Source: an uncultured Lachnospiraceae bacterium
GTDB lineage: Bacteria > Bacillota > Clostridia > Lachnospirales > Lachnospiraceae
DNA: 64,000 nt
Reading direction: 5' to 3'
Assembly (NCBI GenBank): GCA_947626745.1
Contig: CANQTF010000005.1
Span: forward strand, 62,001 to 126,000
Part shown: positions 9,363 to 18,055 of the stretch, one piece after another
Layout of the letters: every line of letters begins with the position of its first letter
Numbering within the stretch: position 1 is the first letter of the stretch
The notes under the pieces: model-generated
The model's database searches: none
The model's input: the letters and a program-made list of their open reading frames with translations, nothing else
Told to the model about the DNA's origin: nothing
Translations under genes and position numbers: made by a program

Positions 9363-10097
9363 TTGAACTATCTGACAAGTGTATATTGGGAGCGCGGTAT
9401 GGCGGCGGTCGATCAGGATTCGGTCGTGCTGCTGCAGACACTGACTGCGCGCGGCCGCGTGCTCATGGCGGCGGTCTGCGACGGCATGGGCGGCCCGGCA
9501 TACGGAGAGCGGGTGAGCGGCTATGTGACGCAGAGGCTGCAGGAGTGGTTCTATGAATCTCTGCTGCGCGCGATCCGAAAGAAAAAGCCTTACTGGGTCG
9601 TCAGGCGGTCGATGGACAGGCTGGTATTTCACATGCAGGAGCAGATCGCACTGTACGGTGCAAAGGCGGGCGTCTCTGCGGGTACGGCCATGACGGTCGC
9701 GGTCATGCGGGAGAAGACGTATCTGCTCTGGCATCTCGGAGACGGCAGGGCGTATCGGATCCGGACCGGAACGAAGGGCGCGCCCGGAAAAAGGATCGAA
9801 CGCCTGACGGCGGATCATATAAGCCGGAAGGGACAGCTGACCAAGTGTGTCGGGAGCTTTGGTTTTGCAAGGCCCGATTTTCGGCTGGGAACGCTGTGCG
9901 ACGGACAGGGGCTGCTCTTGTGCAGCGACGGCTTTTATCGTGCCGTGGACGAGGCGGAGCTGGCCGATGTGCTGGGAGCAGAACGGCTGAAGGAGGAGGA
10001 ACAGGCCGCCCGCAGACTGCGGGAGATCGGCGGCGCCTGTATACGCCGCGGAGAGCGGGATGACCTCTCGGCGGTGTACATACAGGTCAGGAGGTGA
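9363..10097 (+). CDS. PP2C-family protein serine/threonine phosphatase
   Basis: A soluble metal-dependent phosphatase of about 244 residues that probably reverses the action of the kinase encoded next to it. PP2C motifs are in order: DQDS near the N-terminus, VCDGMGGPAYGE, SAGTAMTVAV, LLWHLGDGRAYRI, LTADH, and LLLCSDGFYRAV. The metal-binding Asp residues are present. AGGAGG at 9351-9356 touches ATG 9357 directly but is six bases from the in-frame TTG 9363, so TTG is probably the true start. Compared with PrpC-type proteins it is the usual length. It lies between rseP and ispG, which are adjacent in many Firmicutes. Confidence 0.88.
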   Translation: MNYLTSVYWERGMAAVDQDSVVLLQTLTARGRVLMAAVCDGMGGPAYGERVSGYVTQRLQEWFYESLLRAIRKKKPYWVVRRSMDRLVFHMQEQIALYGAKAGVSAGTAMTVAVMREKTYLLWHLGDGRAYRIRTGTKGAPGKRIERLTADHISRKGQLTKCVGSFGFARPDFRLGTLCDGQGLLLCSDGFYRAVDEAELADVLGAERLKEEEQAARRLREIGGACIRRGERDDLSAVYIQVRR

Positions 10098-10103
10098 ATG
10101 AAA

Positions 10104-11066
10104 ATGGAAAATACGGAAGGCGCAAGGGCTTTTATCGGGAAATACAGCGTACTCAGGCTGCTGGGGAAAGGCGGCGAGGGCCGTGTGTATCTGGCGCGTG
10201 ACGAAGCTCTGCAGCGGCTCGTGGCAATCAAGGAGATCTGCCGCGGCGCGCAGGATCCGGCGCGGGAAAAGGAGCTGATGCGGGAGGCCGATGTCCTGCA
10301 GCGGCTCAGACACCCTATGCTGCCGGTGGTCTATGATCTGCTGTGGGAGGAAGGCTGGTATCTTGTGTTGGAGTACGTGCAGGGCATGACGCTTGGACGC
10401 TATATCGCACAAAACGGCTGCGTGCAGGAGGAACAGGCGCGGGATTGGGCGGCGCAGCTTCTGGACATCCTGCACTATCTCCACACAAGAAAAACACCTG
10501 TTATATATCGCGACCTGAAACCGGACAATATCCTGGTCTGTCAGGACGGGCGGCTGAAGCTGATCGATTTTGGGGCCGCTTGCCGCAGGACGTTCGGCGG
10601 GCGGCAGGAACACGGCATGGCGGCGACGCCGGGCTATGCGGCGCCGGAGCAGTTGGGCCGGCGCGGACGGCCGCCGGAATACCGGAGGGAGTGGGGAGCG
10701 GAAGCGGCTGCGCCGTGCCGGGAAGCGTATGCGGACGAGAGGAGCGACATTTATGCGTTCGGCAGAGTGCTGTACTACAGCGTTACGGGAGCCGATCCCT
10801 CGAGACCGCCCTACACCTCGCTCTCCATACGGGATTATCAGCCGATGCTGTCGGACGGGCTGGAGCGCGTGATCCGAAAGTGCATGGAGGAAGAACCGGA
10901 CCGGCGGTACAGGACGGCGTCGGAGGCGGCGCGGGAGCTGGAACGGTCCGCGGGGAGGAGGAGCCGGCTGCGCCGCAGGTCTTTTATCAAGGTGATCGAG
11001 AAACAGGTGTGGCTGACGGAGGGAGAACAGGAGCGGACGCAGCAGACCGCGATGCGGCCTTTTTAA
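10104..11066 (+). CDS. Serine/threonine protein kinase without transmembrane or PASTA domains
   Basis: A Hanks-type kinase of about 320 residues. Visible motifs: glycine loop LGKGGEGRVYLARD, VAIKEI lysine, catalytic loop YRDLKPDNIL (Tyr replaces the usual His of HRD), LIDFGAA metal motif, and ATPGYAAPEQ in the activation segment. The C-terminus is basic and ends without a membrane helix or PASTA repeats, unlike PrkC/Stk1, so it is a cytosolic kinase and not an obvious muropeptide sensor. AGGAGG at 10089-10094 overlaps the phosphatase stop and is nine bases from ATG 10104; ATG 10098 is also in frame. The tight coupling suggests a matched kinase-phosphatase switch. Confidence 0.9.
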   Translation: MENTEGARAFIGKYSVLRLLGKGGEGRVYLARDEALQRLVAIKEICRGAQDPAREKELMREADVLQRLRHPMLPVVYDLLWEEGWYLVLEYVQGMTLGRYIAQNGCVQEEQARDWAAQLLDILHYLHTRKTPVIYRDLKPDNILVCQDGRLKLIDFGAACRRTFGGRQEHGMAATPGYAAPEQLGRRGRPPEYRREWGAEAAAPCREAYADERSDIYAFGRVLYYSVTGADPSRPPYTSLSIRDYQPMLSDGLERVIRKCMEEEPDRRYRTASEAARELERSAGRRSRLRRRSFIKVIEKQVWLTEGEQERTQQTAMRPF

Positions 11067-11097
11067 AATTTTACGGCCACAGCATCTGTGATTATGA

Positions 11098-11103
11098 TAT
11101 AAT
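11098..11103 (+). promoter_or_regulatory. Putative -10 box (TATAAT) upstream of ispG
   Basis: The 71-base gap before ispG is AT-rich and contains a consensus TATAAT 35 bases before the start codon. No convincing -35 hexamer is seen at 16-18 bases. It suggests that ispG-polC can be transcribed separately from the kinase. Confidence 0.45.
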
Positions 11104-11137
11104 AACTCATAATACATGGTAACACACGGGAGGAAAA

Positions 11138-12199
11138 ATGATGCATCGTGAACATACGAGGACGGTACATATCGGAGACAGGGTGATAGGCGGGGGCAAT
11201 CCTATCCTGATCCAGTCCATGACCAATACAAGGACGGAGGATGTGGAGGCTACCGTGGCGCAGATCCTGCGCTTGGAACGGGCCGGCTGTGAGATCATAC
11301 GATGCACCGTGCCGACGATCGAGGCGGCCGAGGCGATCGGAAAGATCAGGCCGCGGATCCATATCCCGCTTGTGGCGGACATACATTTCGACTATAAGAT
11401 GGCGATAGCGGCCATTGAGAACGGGGCGGACAAGATCCGCATCAATCCGGGCAACATCGGGGACAGAGACAAGGTGGCGGCTGTTGTCTCAGCCGCCAGA
11501 GAGAGGAATATCCCGATCCGCGTGGGCGTCAACGGCGGCTCGCTGGAGCGGGAGCTGGTGGAGAAGTATCACGGCGTGACCGCGGAGGGGATCGTTGAGA
11601 GTGCCTTGGACAAGGTGGGCATCATAGAGGATCTCGGATACGACAATCTGGTCATCAGCATCAAATCCTCGGACGTGCTCATGTGCGTCCGCGCCCACGA
11701 GATACTCGCGGGCAGGACCGGCTATCCGCTGCACGTAGGCATCACGGAATCCGGCACGGTGACAAGCGGTAATATCAAGTCGTCGATCGGGCTCGCGCTG
11801 ATCCTGCATCAGGGCATCGGCGATACGATACGCGTGTCTCTGACAGGCGATCCCGCGGAGGAGATCAAGTCCGCCAAACTGATCCTGCGCACACTGGGAC
11901 TGCGGAAGGGCGGCATTGAAGTGGTTTCCTGTCCGACCTGCGGCAGGACGCGGATCGATCTGATCGGGCTGGCGAACCGGGTGGAGGAGATGGTGGCGGA
12001 TATCCCGCTGGACATCAAGGTAGCCGTTATGGGGTGCGCCGTCAACGGGCCGGGCGAGGCAAAGGAGGCCGACATCGGTATTGCCGGCGGCATCGGGGAG
12101 GGCCTTTTGATCAAGCGCGGCGAGATCGTGAAGAAGGTGCCGGAGGATCAGCTTCTCGCTGTGCTGCGGGAGGAACTTTTGAACTGGGATCGGGCGTAA
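11138..12199 (+). CDS. ispG: 4-hydroxy-3-methylbut-2-en-1-yl diphosphate synthase (flavodoxin)
   Basis: This 353-residue iron-sulfur enzyme reductively converts methylerythritol cyclodiphosphate to HMBPP in the non-mevalonate pathway. The N-terminal TIM barrel has GGGNPILIQSMTNT and PLVADIHFDY; the [4Fe-4S] ligands are in SCPTCGRTRIDL and VMGCAVNGPGEA. The length is the short, bacterial form. GGGAGG at 11128-11133 serves either ATG 11138 or ATG 11141. It belongs to the conserved cluster upstream of polC. Confidence 0.97.
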   Translation: MMHREHTRTVHIGDRVIGGGNPILIQSMTNTRTEDVEATVAQILRLERAGCEIIRCTVPTIEAAEAIGKIRPRIHIPLVADIHFDYKMAIAAIENGADKIRINPGNIGDRDKVAAVVSAARERNIPIRVGVNGGSLERELVEKYHGVTAEGIVESALDKVGIIEDLGYDNLVISIKSSDVLMCVRAHEILAGRTGYPLHVGITESGTVTSGNIKSSIGLALILHQGIGDTIRVSLTGDPAEEIKSAKLILRTLGLRKGGIEVVSCPTCGRTRIDLIGLANRVEEMVADIPLDIKVAVMGCAVNGPGEAKEADIGIAGGIGEGLLIKRGEIVKKVPEDQLLAVLREELLNWDRA

Positions 12200-12214
12200 A
12201 TGTAGGAAAGGTGC

Positions 12215-15200
12215 ATGGCACGGATGAGTAAAAAATTTTTTGAAGTGTTTCCGACACTGAAATTGGATACGGGGCTGAGCGATCTCTATGAACAGACCAC
12301 GGTGGATAAGGTGTCTTCCACGAGGCGCAAGGATTTTCTGCGCATCTACATCTCCTCGGACAGACTGATCCAGAAAGAGGACATCTTCCGGGTGGAGGGG
12401 GAGATCAAGAAGCAGTTTTTCCCGAATGCTCCCGTAACGGTCAAGCTTTACGAGAGGTTTCATCTGTCCGCACAGTATACGCCGAGGAAGCTGACGGATA
12501 TCTACCGCGACAGCATTTTGGCGGAACTGCGGGCGTACTCGCCGGTGGAGTATAGCATGTTCAAGAACGCGGATATCGCCTTCGAGGAAGATGACAGGCT
12601 GCTTCTGACCGTCGAGGACACGGTGCCCGGCAGGAGCAGGGCGGAGGAGCTGCTGCGCATTCTGGAAAAGATCTATCATGAGCGCTGCGGGCTGGCCGTG
12701 GACATACAGATCGCCTATAAAGAGAAGGCGGAGGGAAAATACAGGAAAGAGGACGAACGCCGGATCGCCATGCAGGTAGCCGAGATCTCCGCCAGAGCGG
12801 GGTATCGAACGCCGATGACCGGCGCAGCGGCGCACGAGGAGCGGGACAATATAATAACGCCTGATATAAATGATGCCGGAAGTACACCGGAGGAAACGCG
12901 AAGGACGACCCGGCGGCAGCCCGCACAGCCGGGTGGCGCACGGGAGCGGCAGCCGGAGGCGAAGCGCCCTCTTAAGCGCTCCGATGCGCCCGATGTGGTG
13001 TACGGCAGGGATTTTGACGAGGAAGCCATGCCTATGAGCGATATCATAGGGGAGATGGGCGAAGTCGTCATACGCGGCAGGATCATTCATACGGACGAGC
13101 GGGACATCAGGAATGAACGGACGATCCTGTTCTATGACGTGACGGACTATACCGACACGATGACGATCAAGATCTTCGTGCAGAATGAGCAGAAAGATGA
13201 AATAACAGGCGCTATCGGAATGGGATCGTTCATCAAAGTCAAGGGCGTGGCGGCGACGGACAAGTTTGACAACGAGCTGACGATAGGCTCTATCGCGGGG
13301 ATCAAGAAGATACCGGACTTTACGGTGTCACGCACGGACACGAGCGTGCGCAAGCGCGTCGAACTGCACTGTCACACCAAGATGAGCGATATGGACGGGG
13401 TCTCCGAGGCAAAAGATATCGTGAAGCGCGCCTATCAGTGGGGGCATCCGGCTATCGCCATAACGGATCACGGGGTGGTGCAGGCTTTTCCCGATGCCAA
13501 CCATGTCTGGGAGGATCTGTGGAAGGAGGAGAAGAACAGGCGTAAGGAGGCGGGCGATCCCGACCCCGACAAACAGGATTTCTTCAAGGTGATCTACGGC
13601 GTGGAGGCTTACTTTGTGGACGATCTCCACGAGATCGCCACCAACGAAAAGGGGCAGGATTTCGGGCAGGATTTTGTGGTGTTTGACATTGAGACGACGG
13701 GCTTGTCCCCGGTGGAGAACCGCATCATAGAGATCGGCGCGGTAAAAGTGCAGGGCGGCCGGATCACCGATCGCTTTTCCGTCTTTGTCAATCCGGAGGT
13801 GCCGATCCCCTTTGAGATAGAGAAGCTGACGAGCATACGGGACGACATGGTAGTGGACGCCGAGAAGATCGAGAGCGTCCTGCCGGCCTTCCTCGCTTTC
13901 AGCGAGGGTTGTATGCTGGTGGCGCACAATGCCGAGTTTGATATGAGTTTTATCACAGAAAACTGTGACAGGCAGGGGATCCGGCATGATTTTACCTATG
14001 TGGACACGATGAATCTGGCGCGCGTGATGCTGCCCGGACAGAGCAGACATACGCTGGACGCGGTCGCCAAGACACTGGGCGTCTCCCTGCAGCATCATCA
14101 CAGAGCCGTGGACGATGCGGAGGCCACCGCCGAGATCTTTGTCAAACTGATCGCGATGATGGAGAAGGACGGCATCACGACGCTTAGGCAGATCAATGAG
14201 AAAGGCAAGGCCAGTCCCGACATCATCAAACGTCTGCCGACCTATCACGGGATCATTCTGGCGAAGAACAACGTCGGGCGCATGAACCTGTATCGGCTGG
14301 TCTCTATGTCGCATCTTGCTTACTATGCCAGAAGACCGCGCATTCCCAAGAGCCTTCTGAATCAGTACAGGGAGGGTCTGATCGTGGGGAGCGCCTGTGA
14401 GGCGGGGGAGCTGTACCGCGCGCTTCTGGAGGGAAAATCGGAAACAGAGATCGCAAGGCTGGTCAGCTTCTATGATTATCTGGAGATCCAGCCGCTCGGC
14501 AACAACAAATATATGATCGCGTCCGACAGATTGCCGAACATCAACTCCATGGAAGACATCATGGAAGTCAATCGGAAGGTCGTGCGTCTGGGGGAGCAGT
14601 TCCGCAAGCCTGTCGTTGCGACGTGCGACGTGCATTTTTTAAATCCGGAGGACGAGATCTACCGGCGCATCATCATGGCGGGGCAGGGCTTCCCCGACGC
14701 GGACGATCAGGCGCCGCTCTTCTTCAGGACGACGGAGGAGATGCTGGGGGAGTTTGCCTATCTGGGGAGCGACAAGGCGGAGGAGGTAGTGATCACCAAC
14801 ACGAACCTCATCGCGGACATGATCGAGTGTATGTCCCCGGTGCGCCCCGACAAGTGCCCGCCCGTCATCGAGGACAGCGACAGACAGCTCACCGAGATCT
14901 GCTACAACAGGGCGCATGAGCTGTACGGCGAGACGCTCCCGAAGATCGTGGAGGAGAGGCTGGAGAAGGAGCTGCACTCTATCATATCAAACGGGTTTGC
15001 GGTGATGTACATTATCGCCCAGAAGCTCGTGTGGAAATCGGTGGAGGATGGCTATCTGGTGGGATCCAGAGGCTCTGTCGGCAGCTCCTTTGTGGCAAAT
15101 ATGGCGGGGATCACGGAGGTAAATTCCTTAAGCCCTCATTATCTGTGCCCCAAATGCCACTATTACGACTTTGACTCCGAGGAAGTCAGGGCCTACAGCG

Positions 15201-16756
15201 GCGGCGCCGGCTGCGACATGCCGGACAAGAAGTGTCCTGTCTGCGGCGAGCCGCTCCGAAAAGAAGGCTTTGACATCCCCTTTGAGACTTTCCTCGGATT
15301 TAAAGGCGACAAAGAGCCGGATATCGACCTGAATTTTTCGGGCGAGTACCAGAGCAAGGCGCACAAGTACACGGAGGTGATCTTCGGCAGCGGACAGACG
15401 TACCGCGCCGGTACGATAGCCACGCTGGCGGACAAGACCGCTTTCGGCTATGTCAGGAAATATTATGAGGAGCGCGGCAAACATAAGCGGGTGTGCGAGA
15501 TCAACCGCATCGTCACGGGCTGTACCGGCATCAGGCGGAGTACGGGACAGCACCCCGGCGGCATCGTCGTGCTGCCGGTGGGGGAGGACATCAACTCCTT
15601 TACCCCGGTGCAGCACCCGGCGAACGACATGACGACGGACATCATCACCACGCACTTTGATTATCATTCCATAGACCACAACCTGTTGAAGCTCGATATC
15701 CTCGGACACGATGATCCGACGATGATCCGTATGCTGCAGGACCTGACGGGGATCGATCCCGTCGCCATACCGTTGGACGATCCGGGCGTCATGTCCCTCT
15801 TTTCCTCTACGGAGGCGCTCGGCATAACGCCGGATCAGATCGGCGGGTGTAAGCTGGGCTGTCTTGGCATACCGGAGTTCGGCACGGACTTTGTGATCCA
15901 GATGGTCATTGACGCGAAGCCCAAATGCTTTACGGACTTGGTGCGCATCTCGGGGCTGTCCCACGGGACGGACGTGTGGCTGGGAAATGCGCAGACGCTG
16001 ATCGAGGAGGGCAAGGCGACTATCTCCACGGCGATCTGCTGTCGTGACGATATTATGATCTATCTGATCCAGATGGGCGTAGACCCGGCGCTCTCCTTCA
16101 CGATCATGGAGAGCGTGCGCAAGGGCAAAGGACTGAAGCCGGAGTGGGAGGAGGCCATGCTGGCGGCCAATGTGCCGGACTGGTATATCTGGTCCTGCAA
16201 GAAGATCAAATATATGTTCCCGAAAGCCCATGCGGCCGCCTACGTCATGATGGCGTGGCGCATCGCATACTTCAAGATCAACTATCCGCTCGCCTATTAT
16301 GCGGCTTATTTCAGTATCCGCGCCTCGGCGTTCTCCTACGAGCTGATGTGCCAGGGACAGGCGCATCTAGAGGCTCTTATGGCGGACTACAAGCGCAGGA
16401 GCGACACGCTGTCCAAGAAAGAACAGGACACCTATAAGGATATGAAGATCGTGCAGGAAATGTATGCGAGAGGATATGATTTTGTGCCGATCGATATTTT
16501 CAGGGCGCAGTCCCGCGCGTTTCAGATCGTGGACGGCAAGCTGATGCCCTCTATCGACAGCATCGACGGCATCGGGCAGCAGGCCTCGGACGCTATCGTG
16601 GAGGCGGCGAAGGACGGCCCGTTCCTCTCCAAGGACGATTTCAGGCAGCGCACCAAGGCGTCCAAGACAGTGGTGGATCTGATGAGCGATCTCGGGCTTT
16701 TAGGGAATCTGCCGGAATCCAACCAGATCAGCCTGTTTGATTTTGTGGGCGCGTAA
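12215..16756 (+). CDS. polC: DNA polymerase III PolC-type, alpha subunit with built-in proofreading exonuclease
   Basis: The 1513-residue replicative polymerase of low-GC Gram-positives. Order of domains: an N-terminal domain with a variable Arg/Pro linker near residues 200-250, an OB fold near 270-360, the PHP domain beginning around 382 (VELHCHTKMSD), a DEDD exonuclease inserted at about 488 (VVFDIETTGLSP) to 650, the rest of PHP, a four-Cys zinc module around 977-1018 (CPKCHYYDF and CPVCGEPL), and the catalytic Asp motif EPDIDLNFSG near 1035. It ends with the fingers and helix-hairpin-helix region. All key motifs are present. In most relatives rimP follows directly; here about 7 kb intervene. 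Confidence 0.98.
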   Translation: MARMSKKFFEVFPTLKLDTGLSDLYEQTTVDKVSSTRRKDFLRIYISSDRLIQKEDIFRVEGEIKKQFFPNAPVTVKLYERFHLSAQYTPRKLTDIYRDSILAELRAYSPVEYSMFKNADIAFEEDDRLLLTVEDTVPGRSRAEELLRILEKIYHERCGLAVDIQIAYKEKAEGKYRKEDERRIAMQVAEISARAGYRTPMTGAAAHEERDNIITPDINDAGSTPEETRRTTRRQPAQPGGARERQPEAKRPLKRSDAPDVVYGRDFDEEAMPMSDIIGEMGEVVIRGRIIHTDERDIRNERTILFYDVTDYTDTMTIKIFVQNEQKDEITGAIGMGSFIKVKGVAATDKFDNELTIGSIAGIKKIPDFTVSRTDTSVRKRVELHCHTKMSDMDGVSEAKDIVKRAYQWGHPAIAITDHGVVQAFPDANHVWEDLWKEEKNRRKEAGDPDPDKQDFFKVIYGVEAYFVDDLHEIATNEKGQDFGQDFVVFDIETTGLSPVENRIIEIGAVKVQGGRITDRFSVFVNPEVPIPFEIEKLTSIRDDMVVDAEKIESVLPAFLAFSEGCMLVAHNAEFDMSFITENCDRQGIRHDFTYVDTMNLARVMLPGQSRHTLDAVAKTLGVSLQHHHRAVDDAEATAEIFVKLIAMMEKDGITTLRQINEKGKASPDIIKRLPTYHGIILAKNNVGRMNLYRLVSMSHLAYYARRPRIPKSLLNQYREGLIVGSACEAGELYRALLEGKSETEIARLVSFYDYLEIQPLGNNKYMIASDRLPNINSMEDIMEVNRKVVRLGEQFRKPVVATCDVHFLNPEDEIYRRIIMAGQGFPDADDQAPLFFRTTEEMLGEFAYLGSDKAEEVVITNTNLIADMIECMSPVRPDKCPPVIEDSDRQLTEICYNRAHELYGETLPKIVEERLEKELHSIISNGFAVMYIIAQKLVWKSVEDGYLVGSRGSVGSSFVANMAGITEVNSLSPHYLCPKCHYYDFDSEEVRAYSGGAGCDMPDKKCPVCGEPLRKEGFDIPFETFLGFKGDKEPDIDLNFSGEYQSKAHKYTEVIFGSGQTYRAGTIATLADKTAFGYVRKYYEERGKHKRVCEINRIVTGCTGIRRSTGQHPGGIVVLPVGEDINSFTPVQHPANDMTTDIITTHFDYHSIDHNLLKLDILGHDDPTMIRMLQDLTGIDPVAIPLDDPGVMSLFSSTEALGITPDQIGGCKLGCLGIPEFGTDFVIQMVIDAKPKCFTDLVRISGLSHGTDVWLGNAQTLIEEGKATISTAICCRDDIMIYLIQMGVDPALSFTIMESVRKGKGLKPEWEEAMLAANVPDWYIWSCKKIKYMFPKAHAAAYVMMAWRIAYFKINYPLAYYAAYFSIRASAFSYELMCQGQAHLEALMADYKRRSDTLSKKEQDTYKDMKIVQEMYARGYDFVPIDIFRAQSRAFQIVDGKLMPSIDSIDGIGQQASDAIVEAAKDGPFLSKDDFRQRTKASKTVVDLMSDLGLLGNLPESNQISLFDFVGA

Positions 16757-16795
16757 CAGAAATCCGCTGGAAAAATTTCCCGCTGTTACAGTTAT

Positions 16796-16842
16796 AAAAA
16801 TGCCGTTGAGTTTGACTTAAAACATGATATACTATAAATAAC
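16796..16842 (+). promoter_or_regulatory. Promoter of the Rpn nuclease gene (copy 1 of a duplicated promoter)
   Basis: TTGAGT (16806-16811) and TATACT (16828-16833) are spaced by 16 bases. The whole 47-base block recurs at 17952-17998 with only five differences, all inside the spacer between the two hexamers, so both hexamers are preserved. Confidence 0.7.
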
Positions 16843-16881
16843 CGCAGGGTTTCTGCGGCGATCACCAAACGAGGATCATAC

Positions 16882-17754
16882 ATGAGCAACAAGGCGAGAA
16901 TCCGCGAAGAGGCGAAAAAACTGAATCCGATCGACGATCTGATGTTCCGGACAATGGCGGAAGATGAAAAATTCTGTGAGGAGATCCTGCGGGTCATTCT
17001 TGGCGACGCCGCACTGACCGTTCTGGAATCGACAGCCCAGTATGCCGGGACCAATCCGCAGGGACGCTCCGTTATCCTTGATGCGAAATGCGTGCTGGGA
17101 GACGGAAGAAAGATCGACATTGAAGTGCAGAGAGCCGACGACGATGACCACCAGAGACGTGTGCGTTACAACGGCGCTGTCCTTACGACAAACATCACCG
17201 ACCCCGGCACGAAATTTAAGGATGTCCCGGATGTATGTGTCGTCTTTATCTCCCGTTTCGACATGTTTCACGGCAATCTTCCCTTGTATCATGTAGACCG
17301 TGTTATAAGGGAAAACGGCCAAGTGGTCGATAACGGTTTTGAAGAGATCTACGTCAATGCCAAAGTCAAAGACGGATCGGACGTATCGGAACTGATGGAA
17401 GTATTCGTCAACGATACTGCCTACAACAATAAATTCCCTATCACATCCGGCAGCAAACGCCGGTACAAGGAGACGGAGGAGGGTCAGCAGACTATGTGCG
17501 AGATTATGGACAGGATTGCCAGAGAAGAACGCAGCGAAGGCCGTGAAGAAGGACGCAGGGAAGGGCGCAGGGAAGGACGCAGGGAAGGGCGCAAGGAAGG
17601 GCGTAAGGAAGGACGGATTGAAGGAGTAGCCCGTATCAACAGGCTCAACTCCATTCTGATCGATCTGGGCAGATTTGACGACATGAAACGCGCCGCCAAG
17701 GACCAGGCGTATCAGGCGCAGCTGATACTCGAACTTCTGCCTGAGGAAGCGTAG
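16882..17754 (+). CDS. Rpn-family PD-(D/E)XK nuclease (recombination-promoting nuclease/putative transposase), full length
   Basis: A 290-residue Rpn/YhgA-type nuclease. The N-terminal part (about 1-180) carries the nuclease fold: [11 protein letters not shown], then [18 protein letters not shown], where Asp and Glu-x-Gln form the active-site signature of this family. Residues about 218-249 are eight tetrapeptide units of the (R/K)EGR type, encoded by 12-base tandem repeats, followed by a short conserved helical tail. A strong ribosome binding site (GGAGGAGGG, 17475-17483) lies ten bases before an in-frame ATG at 17494, so an 86-residue C-terminal product is probably translated separately. 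In E. coli such intragenic products (RpnS) inhibit the toxic full-length protein (RpnL) and the pair acts against phage; the same role here is inferred. Confidence 0.85.
   Translation: MSNKARIREEAKKLNPIDDLMFRTMAEDEKFCEEILRVILGDAALTVLESTAQYAGTNPQGRSVILDAKCVLGDGRKIDIEVQRADDDDHQRRVRYNGAVLTTNITDPGTKFKDVPDVCVVFISRFDMFHGNLPLYHVDRVIRENGQVVDNGFEEIYVNAKVKDGSDVSELMEVFVNDTAYNNKFPITSGSKRRYKETEEGQQTMCEIMDRIAREERSEGREEGRREGRREGRREGRKEGRKEGRIEGVARINRLNSILIDLGRFDDMKRAAKDQAYQAQLILELLPEEA
17494..17754 (+). CDS. Putative intragenic antitoxin (RpnS-like C-terminal product of the Rpn gene)
   Basis: This in-frame internal reading frame starts at ATG 17494 ([12 protein letters not shown]), ten bases after GGAGGAGGG, a far stronger site than most in this window. 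The product would be 86 residues: a short helix, the 12-base-repeat-encoded charged segment, and the conserved tail [15 protein letters not shown]. The site and the ATG are both conserved in the detached copy at 18.6 kb, where no nuclease domain remains to explain them. Separate translation is inferred from sequence only. Confidence 0.5.
   Translation: MCEIMDRIAREERSEGREEGRREGRREGRREGRKEGRKEGRIEGVARINRLNSILIDLGRFDDMKRAAKDQAYQAQLILELLPEEA
17533..17628 (+). repeat. 12-base tandem repeats in the Rpn tail, eight units
   Basis: Eight in-frame units of 12 bases encode [12 protein letters not shown] x3, KEGR x2 and IEGV. The detached copy at 18658-18717 has five units; the 36-base difference is exactly three units, so the number varies without shifting the frame. 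Confidence 0.85.
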
Positions 17755-17768
17755 CTACGAACCCGACA

Positions 17769-17810
17769 GATCCGGTGTGTTCCAAGAACGAATGCACCGG
17801 ATCTTTTATT
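17769..17810 (+). terminator. Rho-independent terminator after the Rpn gene
   Basis: GATCCGGTG (17769-17777) pairs perfectly with CACCGGATC (17795-17803), leaving a 17-base loop, followed by TTTTATT. It lies 15 bases after the Rpn stop codon. Confidence 0.75.
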
Positions 17811-17812
17811 CC

Positions 17813-17904
17813 CGCGAGCAATGAGCCAAGTGCCGTGCTTGCACGAGCATTTGGCGAATGCCGCGAGGGTCAAATACCCCGTCAGCTTGCTGCGGGGTAT
17901 TTGA
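17813..17904 (+). repeat. Structured two-hairpin element, copy A
   Basis: The 18-base block CGCGAGCAATGAGCCAAG (17813-17830) and the 17-base block TTTGGCGAATGCCGCGA (17850-17866) are identical to blocks of copy B at 49.7 kb. They pair into one stem: CGCG/CGCG, a bulged A, GC/GC, an internal loop with apposed GA/GA, then GCCAAG/TTTGGC. The inner 19 bases form TGC-CGTG, loop CTTG, CACG-(A)-GCA. A second hairpin follows, TCAAATACCCCG (17870-17881) with CGGGGTATTTGA (17893-17904), perfect over 12 pairs. With 17905-17951 this accounts for the noncoding stretch 17755-18055. I cannot name the element. Confidence 0.75.
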
Positions 17905-17951
17905 TTTATGCCATACACAACTTTTTCCTCCTCTGTAAGCACTTCCATGTT

Positions 17952-17998
17952 AAAAATGCCGTTGAGTTTGGGGGAAATCATGATATACTATAAATAAC
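17952..17998 (+). promoter_or_regulatory. Second copy of the Rpn promoter, now in front of the toxin-antitoxin pair
   Basis: This block aligns without gaps to 16796-16842 and differs at five positions, all between the -35 (TTGAGT) and -10 (TATACT) boxes. It lies 57 bases before the antitoxin start. It marks the left end of what remains of a second Rpn gene copy. Confidence 0.7.
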
Positions 17999-18055
17999 AA
18001 TGTATGCAGACTATATATGGAGCAAACGATATGTTGTTATAAGAGGTGGTAAGCT

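Noticed and set aside
9192-11117. 641-codon minus-strand frame over the phosphatase-kinase region
   Set aside because: Antisense shadow of two genes with clear catalytic motifs; Arg/Pro/His-rich without recognisable domains.
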